From Alteromonas pelagimontana (GTDB lineage: Bacteria; Pseudomonadota; Gammaproteobacteria; Enterobacterales; Alteromonadaceae), in contig NZ_CP052766.1 in assembly GCF_002499975.2 (NCBI RefSeq), forward strand, positions 2,418,001-2,482,000: a stretch of 64,000 bases of DNA, given 5' to 3'. This document shows positions 9,237 to 19,910 of the stretch, one piece after another (position 1 is the first letter of the stretch; every line of letters begins with the position of its first letter). Position numbers and translations under genes: made by a program. Under the pieces are notes generated by a model. That model had not been told where the DNA came from and searched no databases. It saw only the letters and a list, made by a program, of their open reading frames with translations.

Positions 9237-9950
9237 CTATTTGTTCTGAGTATAGATTAGCTCGGCGCGGTTAAACAGTACCCAGGATGTAAGTATGTAC
9301 TTGTCGTTACTTACGGGAACCTGCCCGCGATGAGTGTGGGTAAAATAAGCGGGTGCGATCACCATGCGGCCTGCTTTGGGAGTGACAGACCGGTTCTGAT
9401 AGTAAAAATCGGTTTCACCGCCTTCAGCTACATCGTTCAGGTAATACATAAATAGCAGGGTGCGGTGAAGCGCGTCATTATGTGGCGGTTGCGGATACAC
9501 CTCTGAATGCCAGTAGGGGTAACCTCCTTCTGCAGCCGTATAACGCTGGGCGTTAACCTGTCCTACCCGAAACAGGTAATTTACCAGGTTAGACAGGTTT
9601 GGCTTTCCCACTTCCTCAAAGTTATCGCCAGTGAGTTTAATCGGGGCGCCGGTTTTTGGATGACGAACAGTTAATCCAATGGGGCCGACCAGAGCAAAAT
9701 AATATTTCTCAATATATTGCAGAATCTGCTCACCGGTTTTATGCATAACCGGCTTAAACAAATGAGCAAACTCTTCATTTTCACTGAACGCCACATCCAG
9801 ACTGCGTTTTTTGTCTAAATCCACTCCTCCCCCGGTGCGGCCCTGCGTTTTGTGGGGACTTTGCTCAAACGTAGCGATAATTTTCTGGCAAAGTTCAGCA
9901 TCAAGAACGTCATCTATGACTTCGATAAAATCCGTAGGTTGTTCAGTCAT
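9237..9950 (-). CDS. 2-oxoglutarate/Fe(II)-dependent dioxygenase (prolyl-hydroxylase type)
   Basis: A 237-residue protein with a C-terminal double-stranded beta-helix dioxygenase domain: YWHSEVYP (first iron ligands), EGGETDFYYQN, RMVIAPAYFTHTHRGQVP (distal His) and a following NDKYILTSW Lys for 2-oxoglutarate. The first facial-triad motif reads HxE rather than the common HxD. The ATG at 9950 is chosen because GGGAGGG lies five bases upstream; the frame itself is open to 9995. It overlaps the end of the thioesterase gene by 8 bp, implying translational coupling. The substrate is unknown; a protein prolyl residue or a metabolite is possible. Confidence 0.8.
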   Translation of the reverse strand: MTEQPTDFIEVIDDVLDAELCQKIIATFEQSPHKTQGRTGGGVDLDKKRSLDVAFSENEEFAHLFKPVMHKTGEQILQYIEKYYFALVGPIGLTVRHPKTGAPIKLTGDNFEEVGKPNLSNLVNYLFRVGQVNAQRYTAAEGGYPYWHSEVYPQPPHNDALHRTLLFMYYLNDVAEGGETDFYYQNRSVTPKAGRMVIAPAYFTHTHRGQVPVSNDKYILTSWVLFNRAELIYTQNK

Positions 9951-10362
9951 TTTTTCCCTCCCACATGTGGGCATCGAGTGCTGCGCGTACTGCATCAGGA
10001 ATGGGCTCAGACCGCTGCTCTTGATAATTGAAATGAACCATAGTGGTTGTGCCGCTGGCGCACTTTACCTCGTTTTGCCACACTTCCTGATAGACATCGA
10101 ACGCACTGTTGCCTAAGCGACTGATAAAGGTTTTTAGATTTACCGGCTGACCATAGAATAATTGGGCGTGGAAATCGATTTGATAGCTGGCAAGAATAAG
10201 CGGCCAGTTCTTAATGTCCAGAGTAGGAGTGAATAAGCGGAAGATAGGGTCTCGCGCAGCTTCCAGCCAACCAGCTAGTACTGTATTGCTGACATGGCCG
10301 AGGGCATCGGTTTCATAAAAACGCACATCAAATGTGGCTTCCAGAGCATTTGATTTTGTCAT
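9943..10362 (-). CDS. Acyl-CoA thioesterase, 4HBT hot-dog fold
   Basis: A 139-residue hot-dog-fold thioesterase. The catalytic-loop pattern YETDALGHVSN at about 16-26 contains the Asp and His-Val-(S/N)-N of the YbgC/FcbC-like 4-hydroxybenzoyl-CoA thioesterase clan, and FHAQLFYGQPVNL is the family's second conserved block. It should hydrolyse an acyl-CoA, substrate unknown. Its stop overlaps the start of the dioxygenase gene, so the two form an operon. Confidence 0.88.
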   Translation of the reverse strand: MTKSNALEATFDVRFYETDALGHVSNTVLAGWLEAARDPIFRLFTPTLDIKNWPLILASYQIDFHAQLFYGQPVNLKTFISRLGNSAFDVYQEVWQNEVKCASGTTTMVHFNYQEQRSEPIPDAVRAALDAHMWEGKND

Positions 10363-10472
10363 AAGACTCTCTGTCGCTTTTAGTGTCCATGGTTAAATTA
10401 CTCAGACAGCACAATCGCCGTCTGAGTAAGTATCACTGTAGCATGACTCAAGGGTAGGGCAAACGGCTTCAG

Positions 10473-13301
10473 CTATTGCTTAAGCATCGGTTTTAAGAAG
10501 CGTCCTGTATGCGAGCCTTCCTGCTCTGCGACATGCTCAGGCGTGCCTTCGGCTATTATCTGGCCACCACCAGAGCCACCTTCGGGACCTAAATCCACAA
10601 TCCAGTCGGCGGTTTTTACCACATCAAGATTGTGTTCAATTACTACCACTGTATTGCCGTGATCTCTTAATCGATGCAGAATTGCCAGCAATTGCTTGAT
10701 GTCGTGAAAGTGCAGCCCTGTGGTAGGTTCGTCAAGAATATACAGCGTTTGGCCGGTATCCCTTTTAGATAGCTCCTTAGCCAGCTTTACCCGCTGTGCT
10801 TCGCCGCCAGACAAGGTAGTGGCGGCTTGGCCGAGACGAATATAAGATAAACCTACATCAATCAGCGTTTGCATCTTGCGCGCAACTGCCGGGATCGGAT
10901 CGAAGAATTCTCTGGCATCCTCCACCGTCATTTCCAGCACTTCGTTGATATTTTTACCTTTGTACTGCACTTCCAACGTTTCGCGGTTATAACGTTTGCC
11001 TTTACAGACATCGCAGGGAACATACACATCTGGTAAAAAGTGCATTTCAACTTTAATTACGCCATCACCCTGACACGCTTCGCAACGGCCGCCTTTTACA
11101 TTAAAACTAAATCGGCCCGGTTTATAGCCGCGAGAGCGAGCTTCCTGGGTGCCGGAAAACAGTTCACGAATGGGCGTAAAAATACCTGCGTAAGTGGCAG
11201 GATTCGAGCGCGGGGTGCGTCCGATGGGGCTTTGGTCAATGTCGACGACTTTATCCAGTTGCTCCAAGCCTACCATTGACTTATGAGGCGCAGCTTCAGA
11301 AGTGGTGGCTTTATTAAGTTCACGGTGCGCTATACGGTAAAAGGTATCGTTGATTAATGTGGATTTACCCGAGCCGGAAACGCCGGTAACGCAGGTCATC
11401 AAACCTACTGGAATCGTTAACGTTACCGATTGAAGGTTATTGCCGGTGGCTTCGCTTAGCACCAGCAGCTTGTCTTTATCCACCGGCGTGCGCGTGGCGG
11501 GGATATCAATTTTTTCGCGACCAGATAGATATTTACCGGTAAGTGAATCCTCACTTTTTAAAATATCTTCGAGTGTGCCCTGGGCGATTATCTGTCCACC
11601 GTGAACCCCAGCGCCGGGGCCAATATCAATAACGAAATCGGCTTCGCGAATGGCATCCTCATCGTGTTCTACCACCAGTACGGTATTCCCTAAGTCACGC
11701 AGGTGACGCAGAGTTTTTAACAGGCGCTCGTTATCTCGCTGATGCAGACCAATGGAGGGTTCATCCAGTACATACATTACGCCCACAAGCCCGGCGCCAA
11801 TTTGACTGGCCAGACGGATACGCTGTGCTTCGCCACCTGATAACGTATCGGCACTGCGAGACAGTGATAAATAGTTAAGGCCAACATTGACCAAAAATCC
11901 TAGCCTATCCATAATTTCTTTAAGGATTTTTTCGGCGATTTGCCCTTTCTGACCAGCTAACTTCAGGGTGTCAAAGAAATCGAATGCGTCGGCGATCGAC
12001 ATATCAGCAATTTTTGGCAGGTTGGTGTCTTGAATAAATACGCTACGGGCTTCCAGCCGCAGGCGCGAGCCTCCACAACTGCTGCACGGTTGCTGGCTCA
12101 GATATTTCGCAAGTTCATCGCGCACAGCGTTCGATTCTGTTTCCCGGAAACGACGCTCCATGTTCGGGATAATGCCCTCAAATGGATGCTTGCGTTCCAT
12201 AATGTCGCCACGATCGTTGATATAACGAAACGTCAGCGACTTGCCCTTTGAGCCATACAGCACGATATCGCGGGTCTTGCTATCCAGTTCGCCGAACGGC
12301 TTGGTGAGGTCAAACTTATAGTGATCTGCTACTGCCTGCAGCATCTGGAAATAATAGTAACTGCGCTTGTCCCAGCCACGGATTGCGCCGCCGGATAAAC
12401 TCAGCTCGTCATTGCTGACAACGCGCACTGGATCAAAAAATTGTCGGGTGCCTAAACCATCGCAGGTGGGGCAGGCGCCAGCGGGATTATTAAAAGAAAA
12501 TAATCGCGGCTCCAACTCGCTTAGGCTATACCCGCAATGAGGACACGCGAAGTTTGCGGAAAATACGACTTCTTCTGTATCCGGATTATCCATATCTGCA
12601 ATTTTGACATTGCCGCCAGATAATTCCAGCGCGGTTTCAAAGGATTCCGCCAGTCTTAATGCCAGATCATCCCGTACTTTAAAGCGGTCAACCACCACTT
12701 CAATGGTATGTTTTTTGTGTAAATCCAAGGTGGGTGGATCAGATAAATCGCATACCTCCCCATCGATTCGAGCGCGAATATACCCTTGCGCTGACAGGTT
12801 TTGTAACGCTTTAAGATGTTCGCCCTTACGATCCTGAATTACCGGTGCCAGCAGCATCAGCTTAGCGCCTTCCGGCATCGCGAGCACTCTGTCCACCATT
12901 TGGCTGACGGTTTGGGCGTCAAGTGGGACATCATGATCAGGACAGCGAGGCGTACCCACCCGCGCGAACATCAGGCGCAGGTAATCGTAGATTTCCGTTA
13001 TTGTGCCGACGGTGGACCGGGGATTATGTGATGTAGACTTTTGTTCAATGGATATGGCTGGCGATAACCCTTCAATGTGATCCACATCGGGTTTTTCCAT
13101 CATTGACAAAAACTGGCGTGCGTAAGCCGATAACGATTCCACATACCGGCGCTGGCCTTCCGCATACAATGTATCAAATGCCAGCGAGGATTTTCCGGAG
13201 CCAGATAAACCGGTAATAACTACCAACTTATCGCGAGGAATTGTTAAATCGACATTTTTTAAATTGTGGGTACGGGCACCGCGAATTTCAATTTTGTCCA
13301 T
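10473..13301 (-). CDS. uvrA: UvrA, excinuclease ABC subunit A
   Basis: A full-length 942-residue damage-recognition ATPase of nucleotide excision repair. Walker A GLSGSGKS occurs at about 31-38 and again in the second half (GVSGSGKST); ABC signatures [12 protein letters not shown] and [12 protein letters not shown] are present twice. Three Cys-rich zinc modules are seen (CPHC..CPTC, CSSCGG, CEAC..CDVC). It acts in the cytoplasm with UvrB. It is divergent from the MFS gene at 13476; the ssb gene often found next to uvrA in gammaproteobacteria is not here. Confidence 0.98.
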   Translation of the reverse strand: MDKIEIRGARTHNLKNVDLTIPRDKLVVITGLSGSGKSSLAFDTLYAEGQRRYVESLSAYARQFLSMMEKPDVDHIEGLSPAISIEQKSTSHNPRSTVGTITEIYDYLRLMFARVGTPRCPDHDVPLDAQTVSQMVDRVLAMPEGAKLMLLAPVIQDRKGEHLKALQNLSAQGYIRARIDGEVCDLSDPPTLDLHKKHTIEVVVDRFKVRDDLALRLAESFETALELSGGNVKIADMDNPDTEEVVFSANFACPHCGYSLSELEPRLFSFNNPAGACPTCDGLGTRQFFDPVRVVSNDELSLSGGAIRGWDKRSYYYFQMLQAVADHYKFDLTKPFGELDSKTRDIVLYGSKGKSLTFRYINDRGDIMERKHPFEGIIPNMERRFRETESNAVRDELAKYLSQQPCSSCGGSRLRLEARSVFIQDTNLPKIADMSIADAFDFFDTLKLAGQKGQIAEKILKEIMDRLGFLVNVGLNYLSLSRSADTLSGGEAQRIRLASQIGAGLVGVMYVLDEPSIGLHQRDNERLLKTLRHLRDLGNTVLVVEHDEDAIREADFVIDIGPGAGVHGGQIIAQGTLEDILKSEDSLTGKYLSGREKIDIPATRTPVDKDKLLVLSEATGNNLQSVTLTIPVGLMTCVTGVSGSGKSTLINDTFYRIAHRELNKATTSEAAPHKSMVGLEQLDKVVDIDQSPIGRTPRSNPATYAGIFTPIRELFSGTQEARSRGYKPGRFSFNVKGGRCEACQGDGVIKVEMHFLPDVYVPCDVCKGKRYNRETLEVQYKGKNINEVLEMTVEDAREFFDPIPAVARKMQTLIDVGLSYIRLGQAATTLSGGEAQRVKLAKELSKRDTGQTLYILDEPTTGLHFHDIKQLLAILHRLRDHGNTVVVIEHNLDVVKTADWIVDLGPEGGSGGGQIIAEGTPEHVAEQEGSHTGRFLKPMLKQ

Positions 13302-13475
13302 TGAGACCTGAGTTTAAATATAAAGAATCAGTATGCCACAGTGGGCACAGAAAATAATCTTTTGTTACGCCGCACCCACAGAGCAGATCACCTCGTTATG
13401 GGATTTAGCCCGTGGGCGGAAGGTGTTTTTGTGCTACACTTCGCGCCCAATAACAGACTGAGGACGGCTTAAGGT

Positions 13476-14834
13476 TTGAACGCACTTGAAGTTCGCGCTG
13501 CGGTTGCACTGGCACTGGTGTACGTACTGCGCATGTTGGGCTTATTTATGGTAATGCCGGTACTTGCCGTGGCTGCTATGGATTATCCTGATTATTCGCC
13601 GCTTTTAGTGGGGCTTGCCGTGGGAGGCTATGGTCTTACCCAGGCTGCGTTACAGATTCCAATGGGCATGATGTCAGACCGGTGGGGTCGTAAACCGGTT
13701 ATTCTTTTAGGTCTAACTATTTTTGCCGCCGGAAGCTTTATTGCGGCCAGCGCTGATACGCTCAGCTGGATGATCGTCGGCCGCATTTTGCAGGGAGCCG
13801 GCGCTATTGCCGGAGCAATTATGGCACTGGCGACCGATGTCAGCCGGGAAACCCAACGGGCTAAAGTCATGGCAATTATCGGCATTGCTATCGGCTTTTC
13901 ATTTTATCTTGCTGTGCTTATTGGTCCCATGATAGCGCAACGCTGGGGGCTGGCCGGAATTTTTGCCATTACCGGCGTATTTGCTGTGGGTTGCATGCCA
14001 TTAATAAAGTGGGTGGTGCCTGATGGCATTGTTACTGGCAGCGGCGACACCTTACCTCAAGCCGGACAACTTAAACGGCTCATTTTCTCCTCTCAGTTGT
14101 GGCGTCTCAATGTCAGTGTGATGGTGCTGCACATGATGATTACTTTATTGTTTGTACAACTCCCCGTAACACTGGTACATTTTGATATGACGCTGGATAG
14201 TCATTGGATGCTGTATTTACCGGTACTCGCTATATCCATTGTTGGCCTGGTGCTGATGATGGGCGCAGGAAGAGGAACGACGCCAAAACGTATTATCATT
14301 ACTGCGGTAGTGTTTATGACAATTGCCTTTGCGATGCTAAGTGCGCAGGATCATAATAAATGGGTAGTGGTCACTGCTGTCATTTTCTTTTTCACTGGAT
14401 TTAATTATCTGGAGGCAAATTTTCCTGCGATGGTGTCGAGTATTGCGCCCGCTGGAGAAAAAGGCACGGCGATGGGCATCTATGCCAGCTTCCAGTTTTT
14501 TGGCGCGTTTATCGGCGGAGTGCTGTCTGGTGTGGTCACCGATTTCTGGACTGCTGAAACGGCCTACTTTATAGGGGCAGTGGGAGCTGTCGGATGGTTG
14601 TTTATATTACATGGATTAAAAGAAGTCGGTCGGGTGAAACGCCTGTTGATGCACGGCGAATTTTCCTCTGCAATCGAGCCCGATTTACACCAAGCGCTTG
14701 CAACCGTACCCGGCGTTCAGGAAATTACATTATCTGCAGATGATGGCTCAGTTTATCTTAAGGTTACAAAAGGGTTTGAACGTGCAAAAGCAAGAGAGAT
14801 TCTGCAACGTTTCAGTCGTAACAATGAAGATTAG
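13476..14834 (+). CDS. YajR-like MFS efflux transporter with C-terminal YAM domain
   Basis: A 452-residue major facilitator protein with 12 hydrophobic segments. The MFS motif between helices 2 and 3 reads DRWGRKPVILLG, and RMLGLFMVMPVL and GLTQAALQIPMG match what I recall of E. coli YajR. About 65 C-terminal residues after the last helix look like the small soluble ferredoxin-fold (YAM) domain of YajR. It is a probable proton-driven drug or metabolite exporter, substrate unknown. The start is TTG at 13476 behind AAGG; no better in-frame start precedes the first helix. Confidence 0.85.
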   Translation: MNALEVRAAVALALVYVLRMLGLFMVMPVLAVAAMDYPDYSPLLVGLAVGGYGLTQAALQIPMGMMSDRWGRKPVILLGLTIFAAGSFIAASADTLSWMIVGRILQGAGAIAGAIMALATDVSRETQRAKVMAIIGIAIGFSFYLAVLIGPMIAQRWGLAGIFAITGVFAVGCMPLIKWVVPDGIVTGSGDTLPQAGQLKRLIFSSQLWRLNVSVMVLHMMITLLFVQLPVTLVHFDMTLDSHWMLYLPVLAISIVGLVLMMGAGRGTTPKRIIITAVVFMTIAFAMLSAQDHNKWVVVTAVIFFFTGFNYLEANFPAMVSSIAPAGEKGTAMGIYASFQFFGAFIGGVLSGVVTDFWTAETAYFIGAVGAVGWLFILHGLKEVGRVKRLLMHGEFSSAIEPDLHQALATVPGVQEITLSADDGSVYLKVTKGFERAKAREILQRFSRNNED

Positions 14835-14894
14835 AAATACCGCGTGAAGCGCTTTTGGGGTTGTTTTTTCCCCAGCGTTTTGTCATATTAATTG

Positions 14895-14907
14895 TACTAT
14901 AATAGTA
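14895..14907. promoter_or_regulatory. Perfect 13-bp palindrome over the tkt -10 box
   Basis: TACTATAATAGTA is a perfect odd palindrome. It contains TATAAT (14898-14903), a consensus -10 hexamer, 22 bp before the tkt ATG. The same 13-bp pattern TAnTATnATAnTA recurs in front of arabinose and arabinan genes in this window, so this is probably a repressor operator placed over the core promoter (inference). Confidence 0.6.
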
Positions 14908-14925
14908 ACAAACAAGTGAAGAAGT

Positions 14926-16923
14926 ATGTTTAATACCAGTTCCAATTCAGCGAATGCTATTCGCATGCTTGCTGCCGATGCTGTACAAAAAGCAAATTCA
15001 GGCCATCCGGGCGCTCCAATGGGTATGGCCGATATTGCTACTGTTCTTTGGCAAAAGTTCTATCGCCATAATCCTACTAATCCACAATGGGCCAACCGTG
15101 ACCGGTTTATATTGTCAAATGGACATGGCTCCATGTTGCAATATGCTTTACTGCACCTGAGTGGCTACGATGTCAGCACGGAAGACCTTAAGCAATTCCG
15201 TCAGCTTCATTCAAAAACGCCAGGGCATCCTGAGTTTGGTTATACCCCTGGTGTTGAAACCACCACCGGGCCATTAGGAGCGGGTATTGCTAATGCAGTC
15301 GGTATGGCAATAGCCGAGAAAACCCTGGCCGCTCAGTATAATAAACCTGGCTTTAACATTGTTGACCACTATACCTACTGCTTTATGGGTGATGGCTGCT
15401 TGATGGAAGGCATTTCTCATGAAGTCAGCTCCCTCGCCGGCACATTGAAGCTGGGTAAGCTGATTGGTTTTTGGGACGATAACGGTATTTCCATCGACGG
15501 TGAAGTAGAAGGCTGGTTTACTGACGACACGCCTAAACGCTTTGAATCTTACGGTTGGCACGTGATCCGTGGCATTGATGGTCACAATCAGAATGATATT
15601 GCCGCAGCCATTGAATTAGCTCAGTCGGTTACCGACAAACCCACTTTGATTTGCTGTAAAACCATTATCGGATTTGGCTCGCCCAATAAATCAGGCAGCC
15701 ACGATAGCCACGGGGCGGCTCTTGGCGTCGATGAAATCACGGCTATGCGTGAGGTGTTAAAATGGGAACATGAAGCTTTCGTGATCCCTGACGACATCTA
15801 TGGCGAGTGGGATGCCAAAGAAGCAGGACAAGCCCGTGAAAGCGAGTGGAAAGAACTATTCGCTGACTATGCGGCGGAATATCCGCAACTGGCAAAAGAG
15901 TTCAACCGCCGGGTAATTAAACGCGAACTTCCTGCATCGTTTAATGAAAAGGCCGATGAATTTGTGCGTGTTTGTCAGTCTGAAATGCAAGATGTGGCAA
16001 CGCGTAAAGCCTCTCAGAATGCCATCGCGTTTTTTGCCAATTTGCTACCTGAATTGATGGGTGGCTCTGCTGATTTAGCTGGCTCGAACCTGACCTTATG
16101 GCCTAAAGCTAAAGGCTTGCAGGACACTGATGACGGCAACTATGTTTATTATGGCGTGCGCGAATTTGGTATGAGTGCCATTATGAATGGTATTGCCCTG
16201 CACGGCGGCTTTATACCTTTTGGTGCTACTTTCTTAATGTTCATGGAATACGCTCGCAATGCTGTGCGTATGGCTGCATTGATGAAAGCCAAGAGCATTT
16301 TTGTCTATACCCACGATTCTATCGGTCAGGGTGAAGACGGCCCGACTCACCAGCCCATCGAACAGCTGGCGAACCTGCGTATGACGCCCAACCTGACTAC
16401 GTGGCGTCCTTGTGATGCAGCTGAAACCGCTGAAGCGTGGCGTCAGGCACTGATTAAGCAGGATGGGCCAAGCGCACTGGTATTTTCTCGTCAGGGCACC
16501 AAAGCGGTTGAACGTAGTGAAGCACAACTTAAAGGGATCGCCAAAGGCGGTTATGTACTAAAAGATTGTGCTACACCTGCTGAGTTAATTCTTATTGCTA
16601 CAGGCTCTGAAGTGGGCATTGCGCTTGAAGCCGCTAATAGCTTAACGGAACAAGGTCATCACGTACGCGTGGTATCTATGCCAAGCACCAATGTGTTTGA
16701 TGCGCAGTCAAAAGAATATAAAGCATCTATTCTTCCCGCTGGTGTTCCTAAACTGGCAGTGGAAGCAGCTCATACCGATTTTTGGTATAAATATGTGGGC
16801 CTCGATGGAGACGTTGTAGGCATGCAAACATTCGGTGAGTCAGCGCCCGGTGCTGCATTATTGAAGCACTTTGGCTTTACTGCTGAAAACATAGAAGAAA
16901 AAGCGAAAGCGTTACTCGGCTAA
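14926..16923 (+). CDS. tkt: Transketolase
   Basis: A 665-residue thiamine-diphosphate enzyme moving two-carbon units between pentose and other sugar phosphates. Visible are [15 protein letters not shown] near residue 25, the GDG...N cofactor motif (MGDGCLMEG ... [11 protein letters not shown]) and the pyrimidine-domain segment [17 protein letters not shown]. It lies beside tal (convergent) and 1.3 kb from araBDA, where its product need is obvious: ribulokinase and epimerase deliver xylulose 5-phosphate. The upstream palindrome at 14895 suggests control with the arabinose genes. Confidence 0.97.
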   Translation: MFNTSSNSANAIRMLAADAVQKANSGHPGAPMGMADIATVLWQKFYRHNPTNPQWANRDRFILSNGHGSMLQYALLHLSGYDVSTEDLKQFRQLHSKTPGHPEFGYTPGVETTTGPLGAGIANAVGMAIAEKTLAAQYNKPGFNIVDHYTYCFMGDGCLMEGISHEVSSLAGTLKLGKLIGFWDDNGISIDGEVEGWFTDDTPKRFESYGWHVIRGIDGHNQNDIAAAIELAQSVTDKPTLICCKTIIGFGSPNKSGSHDSHGAALGVDEITAMREVLKWEHEAFVIPDDIYGEWDAKEAGQARESEWKELFADYAAEYPQLAKEFNRRVIKRELPASFNEKADEFVRVCQSEMQDVATRKASQNAIAFFANLLPELMGGSADLAGSNLTLWPKAKGLQDTDDGNYVYYGVREFGMSAIMNGIALHGGFIPFGATFLMFMEYARNAVRMAALMKAKSIFVYTHDSIGQGEDGPTHQPIEQLANLRMTPNLTTWRPCDAAETAEAWRQALIKQDGPSALVFSRQGTKAVERSEAQLKGIAKGGYVLKDCATPAELILIATGSEVGIALEAANSLTEQGHHVRVVSMPSTNVFDAQSKEYKASILPAGVPKLAVEAAHTDFWYKYVGLDGDVVGMQTFGESAPGAALLKHFGFTAENIEEKAKALLG

Positions 16924-16940
16924 CCTTTGCTTTCTAAATT

Positions 16941-16976
16941 AAAAAACCTCGGCTGAGCAATTGGCCGAGGTTTTTT
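16941..16976. terminator. Bidirectional terminator between tkt and tal
   Basis: Stem CCTCGGC / GCCGAGG with an A6 run before and a T6 run after, 18 bp past the tkt stop. It can serve tkt and, in reverse, transcripts from tal. Confidence 0.9.
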
Positions 16977-17072
16977 ATTTTCTTTAGTTTATTTAGCGGT
17001 GGGCAGTAGCAATCTTAATGCTACTACTTCACCCGTACCCGTAGAAATTCAAGCACGGGCGAAGCATAAGCG

Positions 17073-18023
17073 TTAGGCCATGTCGTTTAAAATAGCTTCC
17101 AGCTTTTCCTGATCAACAGCAAACTGACGTATACCTTCGCCAAGTTTATCGCTAGCCATCTTGTCCTGATTCATGTCCCAGCGGAAAGCCTGTTCTGTCA
17201 GCCTTTCTGTTGAGGTCACCGGTTTTTCGTACGGGGTCAACATGCGGGGTAAATCATCATTATTGTGAGCGAGTTCATCAAGCAGCGCAGGACTGATGGT
17301 TAGGCGATCACAGCCAGCCAACTGCTGAATTTCACTGATATTGCGGAAGCTTGCGCCCATGACTACCGTGTCAAAGCCGTGCTTTTTAAAATAGTCATAA
17401 ATGTGCTTAACCGATTTTACGCCTGGATCGTTTGCTCCGGTAAAATCCTGAGAAGGATCATTAGCTTTGTGCCAGTCAAGGATGCGGCCAACGAAAGGAG
17501 AGATTAGATAAACCCCCGCTTCCGCACACGCGCGGGCTTGAGCAAAAGAAAACACTAACGTGACGTTACAATGGATCCCTTGCTCTTCCAATAATTTTGC
17601 CGCCTGAATGCCTTCCCACGTGGCCGCAATTTTGATTAGCACCCGCGAGGTGTCAATGCCTTGGGCCTGATAAAGTGAGATAAGCTTTTGCGCCTTTTCT
17701 ACAGTGGCTTCGGTGTCAAACGACAAGCGCGCATCTACTTCAGTAGACACTAATCCAGGCACTTGCTCCATCAGCTTGCCGCCAATCAACACGGCCAGCT
17801 TATCAGCGGCAACTTTGCCGATATTGTTATCGCCATTAAGTTGTTTGGCCCATTCGACTGCTTCCAAACCTAATGGACGATATTTTTCGATTTGCATTGC
17901 CTTGAGCAAGAGAGACGGGTTAGTGGTTGCATCCTGCGGTTGATAAACCTTGATGGCTTCAAAATCGCCGGTATCTGCCACTACTGTGGTCATTGCTTTT
18001 AACTGTTCTAACTGATTAGACAT
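17073..18023 (-). CDS. tal: Transaldolase
   Basis: A 316-residue class I transaldolase (E. coli TalB is 317), which exchanges dihydroxyacetone units in the pentose phosphate pathway. The Schiff-base lysine is K131 in [23 protein letters not shown] near residue 33 is the family's N-terminal signature. The frame is open to 18047, but GGA sits six bases before the ATG at 18023, which also gives the expected length. It converges with tkt and is divergent from araB, so the non-oxidative pentose phosphate pair sits next to its arabinose-derived input. Confidence 0.95.
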   Translation of the reverse strand: MSNQLEQLKAMTTVVADTGDFEAIKVYQPQDATTNPSLLLKAMQIEKYRPLGLEAVEWAKQLNGDNNIGKVAADKLAVLIGGKLMEQVPGLVSTEVDARLSFDTEATVEKAQKLISLYQAQGIDTSRVLIKIAATWEGIQAAKLLEEQGIHCNVTLVFSFAQARACAEAGVYLISPFVGRILDWHKANDPSQDFTGANDPGVKSVKHIYDYFKKHGFDTVVMGASFRNISEIQQLAGCDRLTISPALLDELAHNNDDLPRMLTPYEKPVTSTERLTEQAFRWDMNQDKMASDKLGEGIRQFAVDQEKLEAILNDMA

Positions 18024-18189
18024 AGACATTCCATTTTTATCATACAAAACAAGTTGTTAATACTAAGCTTTACGAGAGCCAAAATTCATAAAAGAAACAG
18101 AGTAATTCGTAAGCGGATTTAAAGCGTTATCAGCGTATTTTTAACGTTAATATTATTTTTATATTACCTTTACAATTAACTATTGTTGA

Positions 18190-18202
18190 TATTATCATAC
18201 AA
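18190..18202. promoter_or_regulatory. Candidate operator upstream of araB
   Basis: TATTATCATACAA matches TAnTATnATAnTA at all fixed positions but one (position 12). It lies 50 bp before the araB ATG in the tal-araB intergenic region. A weaker partial match lies at 18148-18160. Confidence 0.45.
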
Positions 18203-18251
18203 ATAAAGGCAATGACTAACGCCGTTAGAATCAAATCATTGAAAGGTATTT

Positions 18252-19910
18252 ATGTCTCGTTATACGTTGGGTCTGGATTACGGCTCTGATTCAGTTAGAG
18301 CGCTACTGGTTGATGTTGAAACTGGCGCAGAACTGGCCAGTTATCTGGTAAATTATCCTCGTTGGGCAGAAGGCAAATATTGCGAACCTGCCAAAGATCA
18401 ATATCGTCAGCACCCGCTGGACTATACTGACAGTTTGGTCGCGGTGGTGCGCGGCCTATGGGATAAAGTTCCTGCAGGTACTGCGCAAAATGTTATAGGG
18501 TTAAGCTTCGACACCACCGGTTCTACCCCTGTTGCAGTGAATAGTGAAGGTATTCCTCTTGCGCTGACAGAAGAATTTGCACAAAACCCAAACGCGATGT
18601 TCGTGTTGTGGAAAGACCATACCGCTATTGGTGAAGCAAAAGAAATTACCCAGGCTGCCACACAAAATGAGGTAAATTATTTATCTCACATGGGTGGAAT
18701 TTATTCGTCTGAATGGTATTGGGCTAAAGCCTTACATATCTTCCGTAATGACGCAGCGGTAAAAGCCGCTACCCACACCTGGGTTGAACACTGCGACTGG
18801 ATGACAGCGCTGATGTGCGGAACCACTCACCCTGATCAATTGAAGATGGGGCGTTGTGCGGCAGGTCATAAATTAATGTGGAATGAGAGCTGGGGTGGTT
18901 TCCCGCCGAACTCTTTTTTCACCAGCATCGATCCGTTATTGGATGGCGTGGTAGGTACCCTTAACGCTGACACACAACCGAGTGATACTGTCGCGGGTAG
19001 ACTGACTGCTGAGTGGGCGGAAAAGCTTGGTCTGCCAGAAGGCATTGTTATCGGGTACGGCGCGTTTGATTGTCACATGGGCGCGGTTGCTGCCAATGTG
19101 CGTCCTGGTGTGTTAACCAAAGTAATGGGTACGTCAACCTGTGATATTACTGTTACCTCTAAAGATCAGCTGGGGGAAACCTGCGTAAAAGGTATTTGTG
19201 GTCAGGTAGACGGTTCTGTGATTCCCGGGATGATTGGCCTCGAAGCCGGTCAGTCAGCCTTTGGCGACTTATACGCCTGGTTCAAAAATGTTGTATTGTG
19301 GCCAACTCGCCAGCTTCTTAGCGAACTCACCGAATCAAGCCAGAAAGAGTTGGTGCAGAAAATTGAAGAGTCAACGCTGCAGCGCTTATCTCATGCTGCC
19401 GACATGCTTCCGGTAAAAGAAACCGATATTACCGCTCTGGATTGGGTAAATGGCCGTCGTACTCCTGATGCTGATCAGGGCGTATCCATGGCAATTGCCG
19501 GTATCAAAATGGGTACCGATGCGCCTCAACTGTTTAAGTCTCTTGTAGAAGCTACCGCTTTTGGTGCTCGTGCAATTACCGAACGTTTTCGTGAAGAAGG
19601 CGTACCAATTGATTCAGTAGTGGTGATTGGTGGTATTTCGAAGAAATCTGATTACGTCATGCAAACTTGCGCTGATGTTTGGAATTGTCCGATAGATGTG
19701 CTGGAAAGCGACCAAAGTTGTGCCTTGGGTGCCGCTATCATGGCCGCTGTCGCGGCTGGCGAATATGCCACTGTAGCTGATGCTCAGAAGGTGATGGCTT
19801 CACCAGTATGTAAGCAATATCTGCCAAACCCTGAGCGCGTAAATACTTACGACAAGCTGTATCAGAAATATCAAACCCTTGGTGCCTATGTATCTGGAGG
19901 CAATCTGTGA
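18252..19910 (+). CDS. araB: L-ribulokinase AraB
   Basis: A 552-residue FGGY-family kinase phosphorylating L-ribulose to L-ribulose 5-phosphate. The N-terminal LGLDYGSDSVRALLVD phosphate loop, the GLSFDTTGSTP segment, the catalytic-Asp region GYGAFDCHMGAV and the C-terminal VVIGGISKKSDYVMQ adenosine motif are as expected for AraB. It is first in araB-araD-araA and overlaps araD by four bases (GTGA). The leader carries a candidate operator; an AraC-type activator gene is not in the window. Confidence 0.97.
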   Translation: MSRYTLGLDYGSDSVRALLVDVETGAELASYLVNYPRWAEGKYCEPAKDQYRQHPLDYTDSLVAVVRGLWDKVPAGTAQNVIGLSFDTTGSTPVAVNSEGIPLALTEEFAQNPNAMFVLWKDHTAIGEAKEITQAATQNEVNYLSHMGGIYSSEWYWAKALHIFRNDAAVKAATHTWVEHCDWMTALMCGTTHPDQLKMGRCAAGHKLMWNESWGGFPPNSFFTSIDPLLDGVVGTLNADTQPSDTVAGRLTAEWAEKLGLPEGIVIGYGAFDCHMGAVAANVRPGVLTKVMGTSTCDITVTSKDQLGETCVKGICGQVDGSVIPGMIGLEAGQSAFGDLYAWFKNVVLWPTRQLLSELTESSQKELVQKIEESTLQRLSHAADMLPVKETDITALDWVNGRRTPDADQGVSMAIAGIKMGTDAPQLFKSLVEATAFGARAITERFREEGVPIDSVVVIGGISKKSDYVMQTCADVWNCPIDVLESDQSCALGAAIMAAVAAGEYATVADAQKVMASPVCKQYLPNPERVNTYDKLYQKYQTLGAYVSGGNL

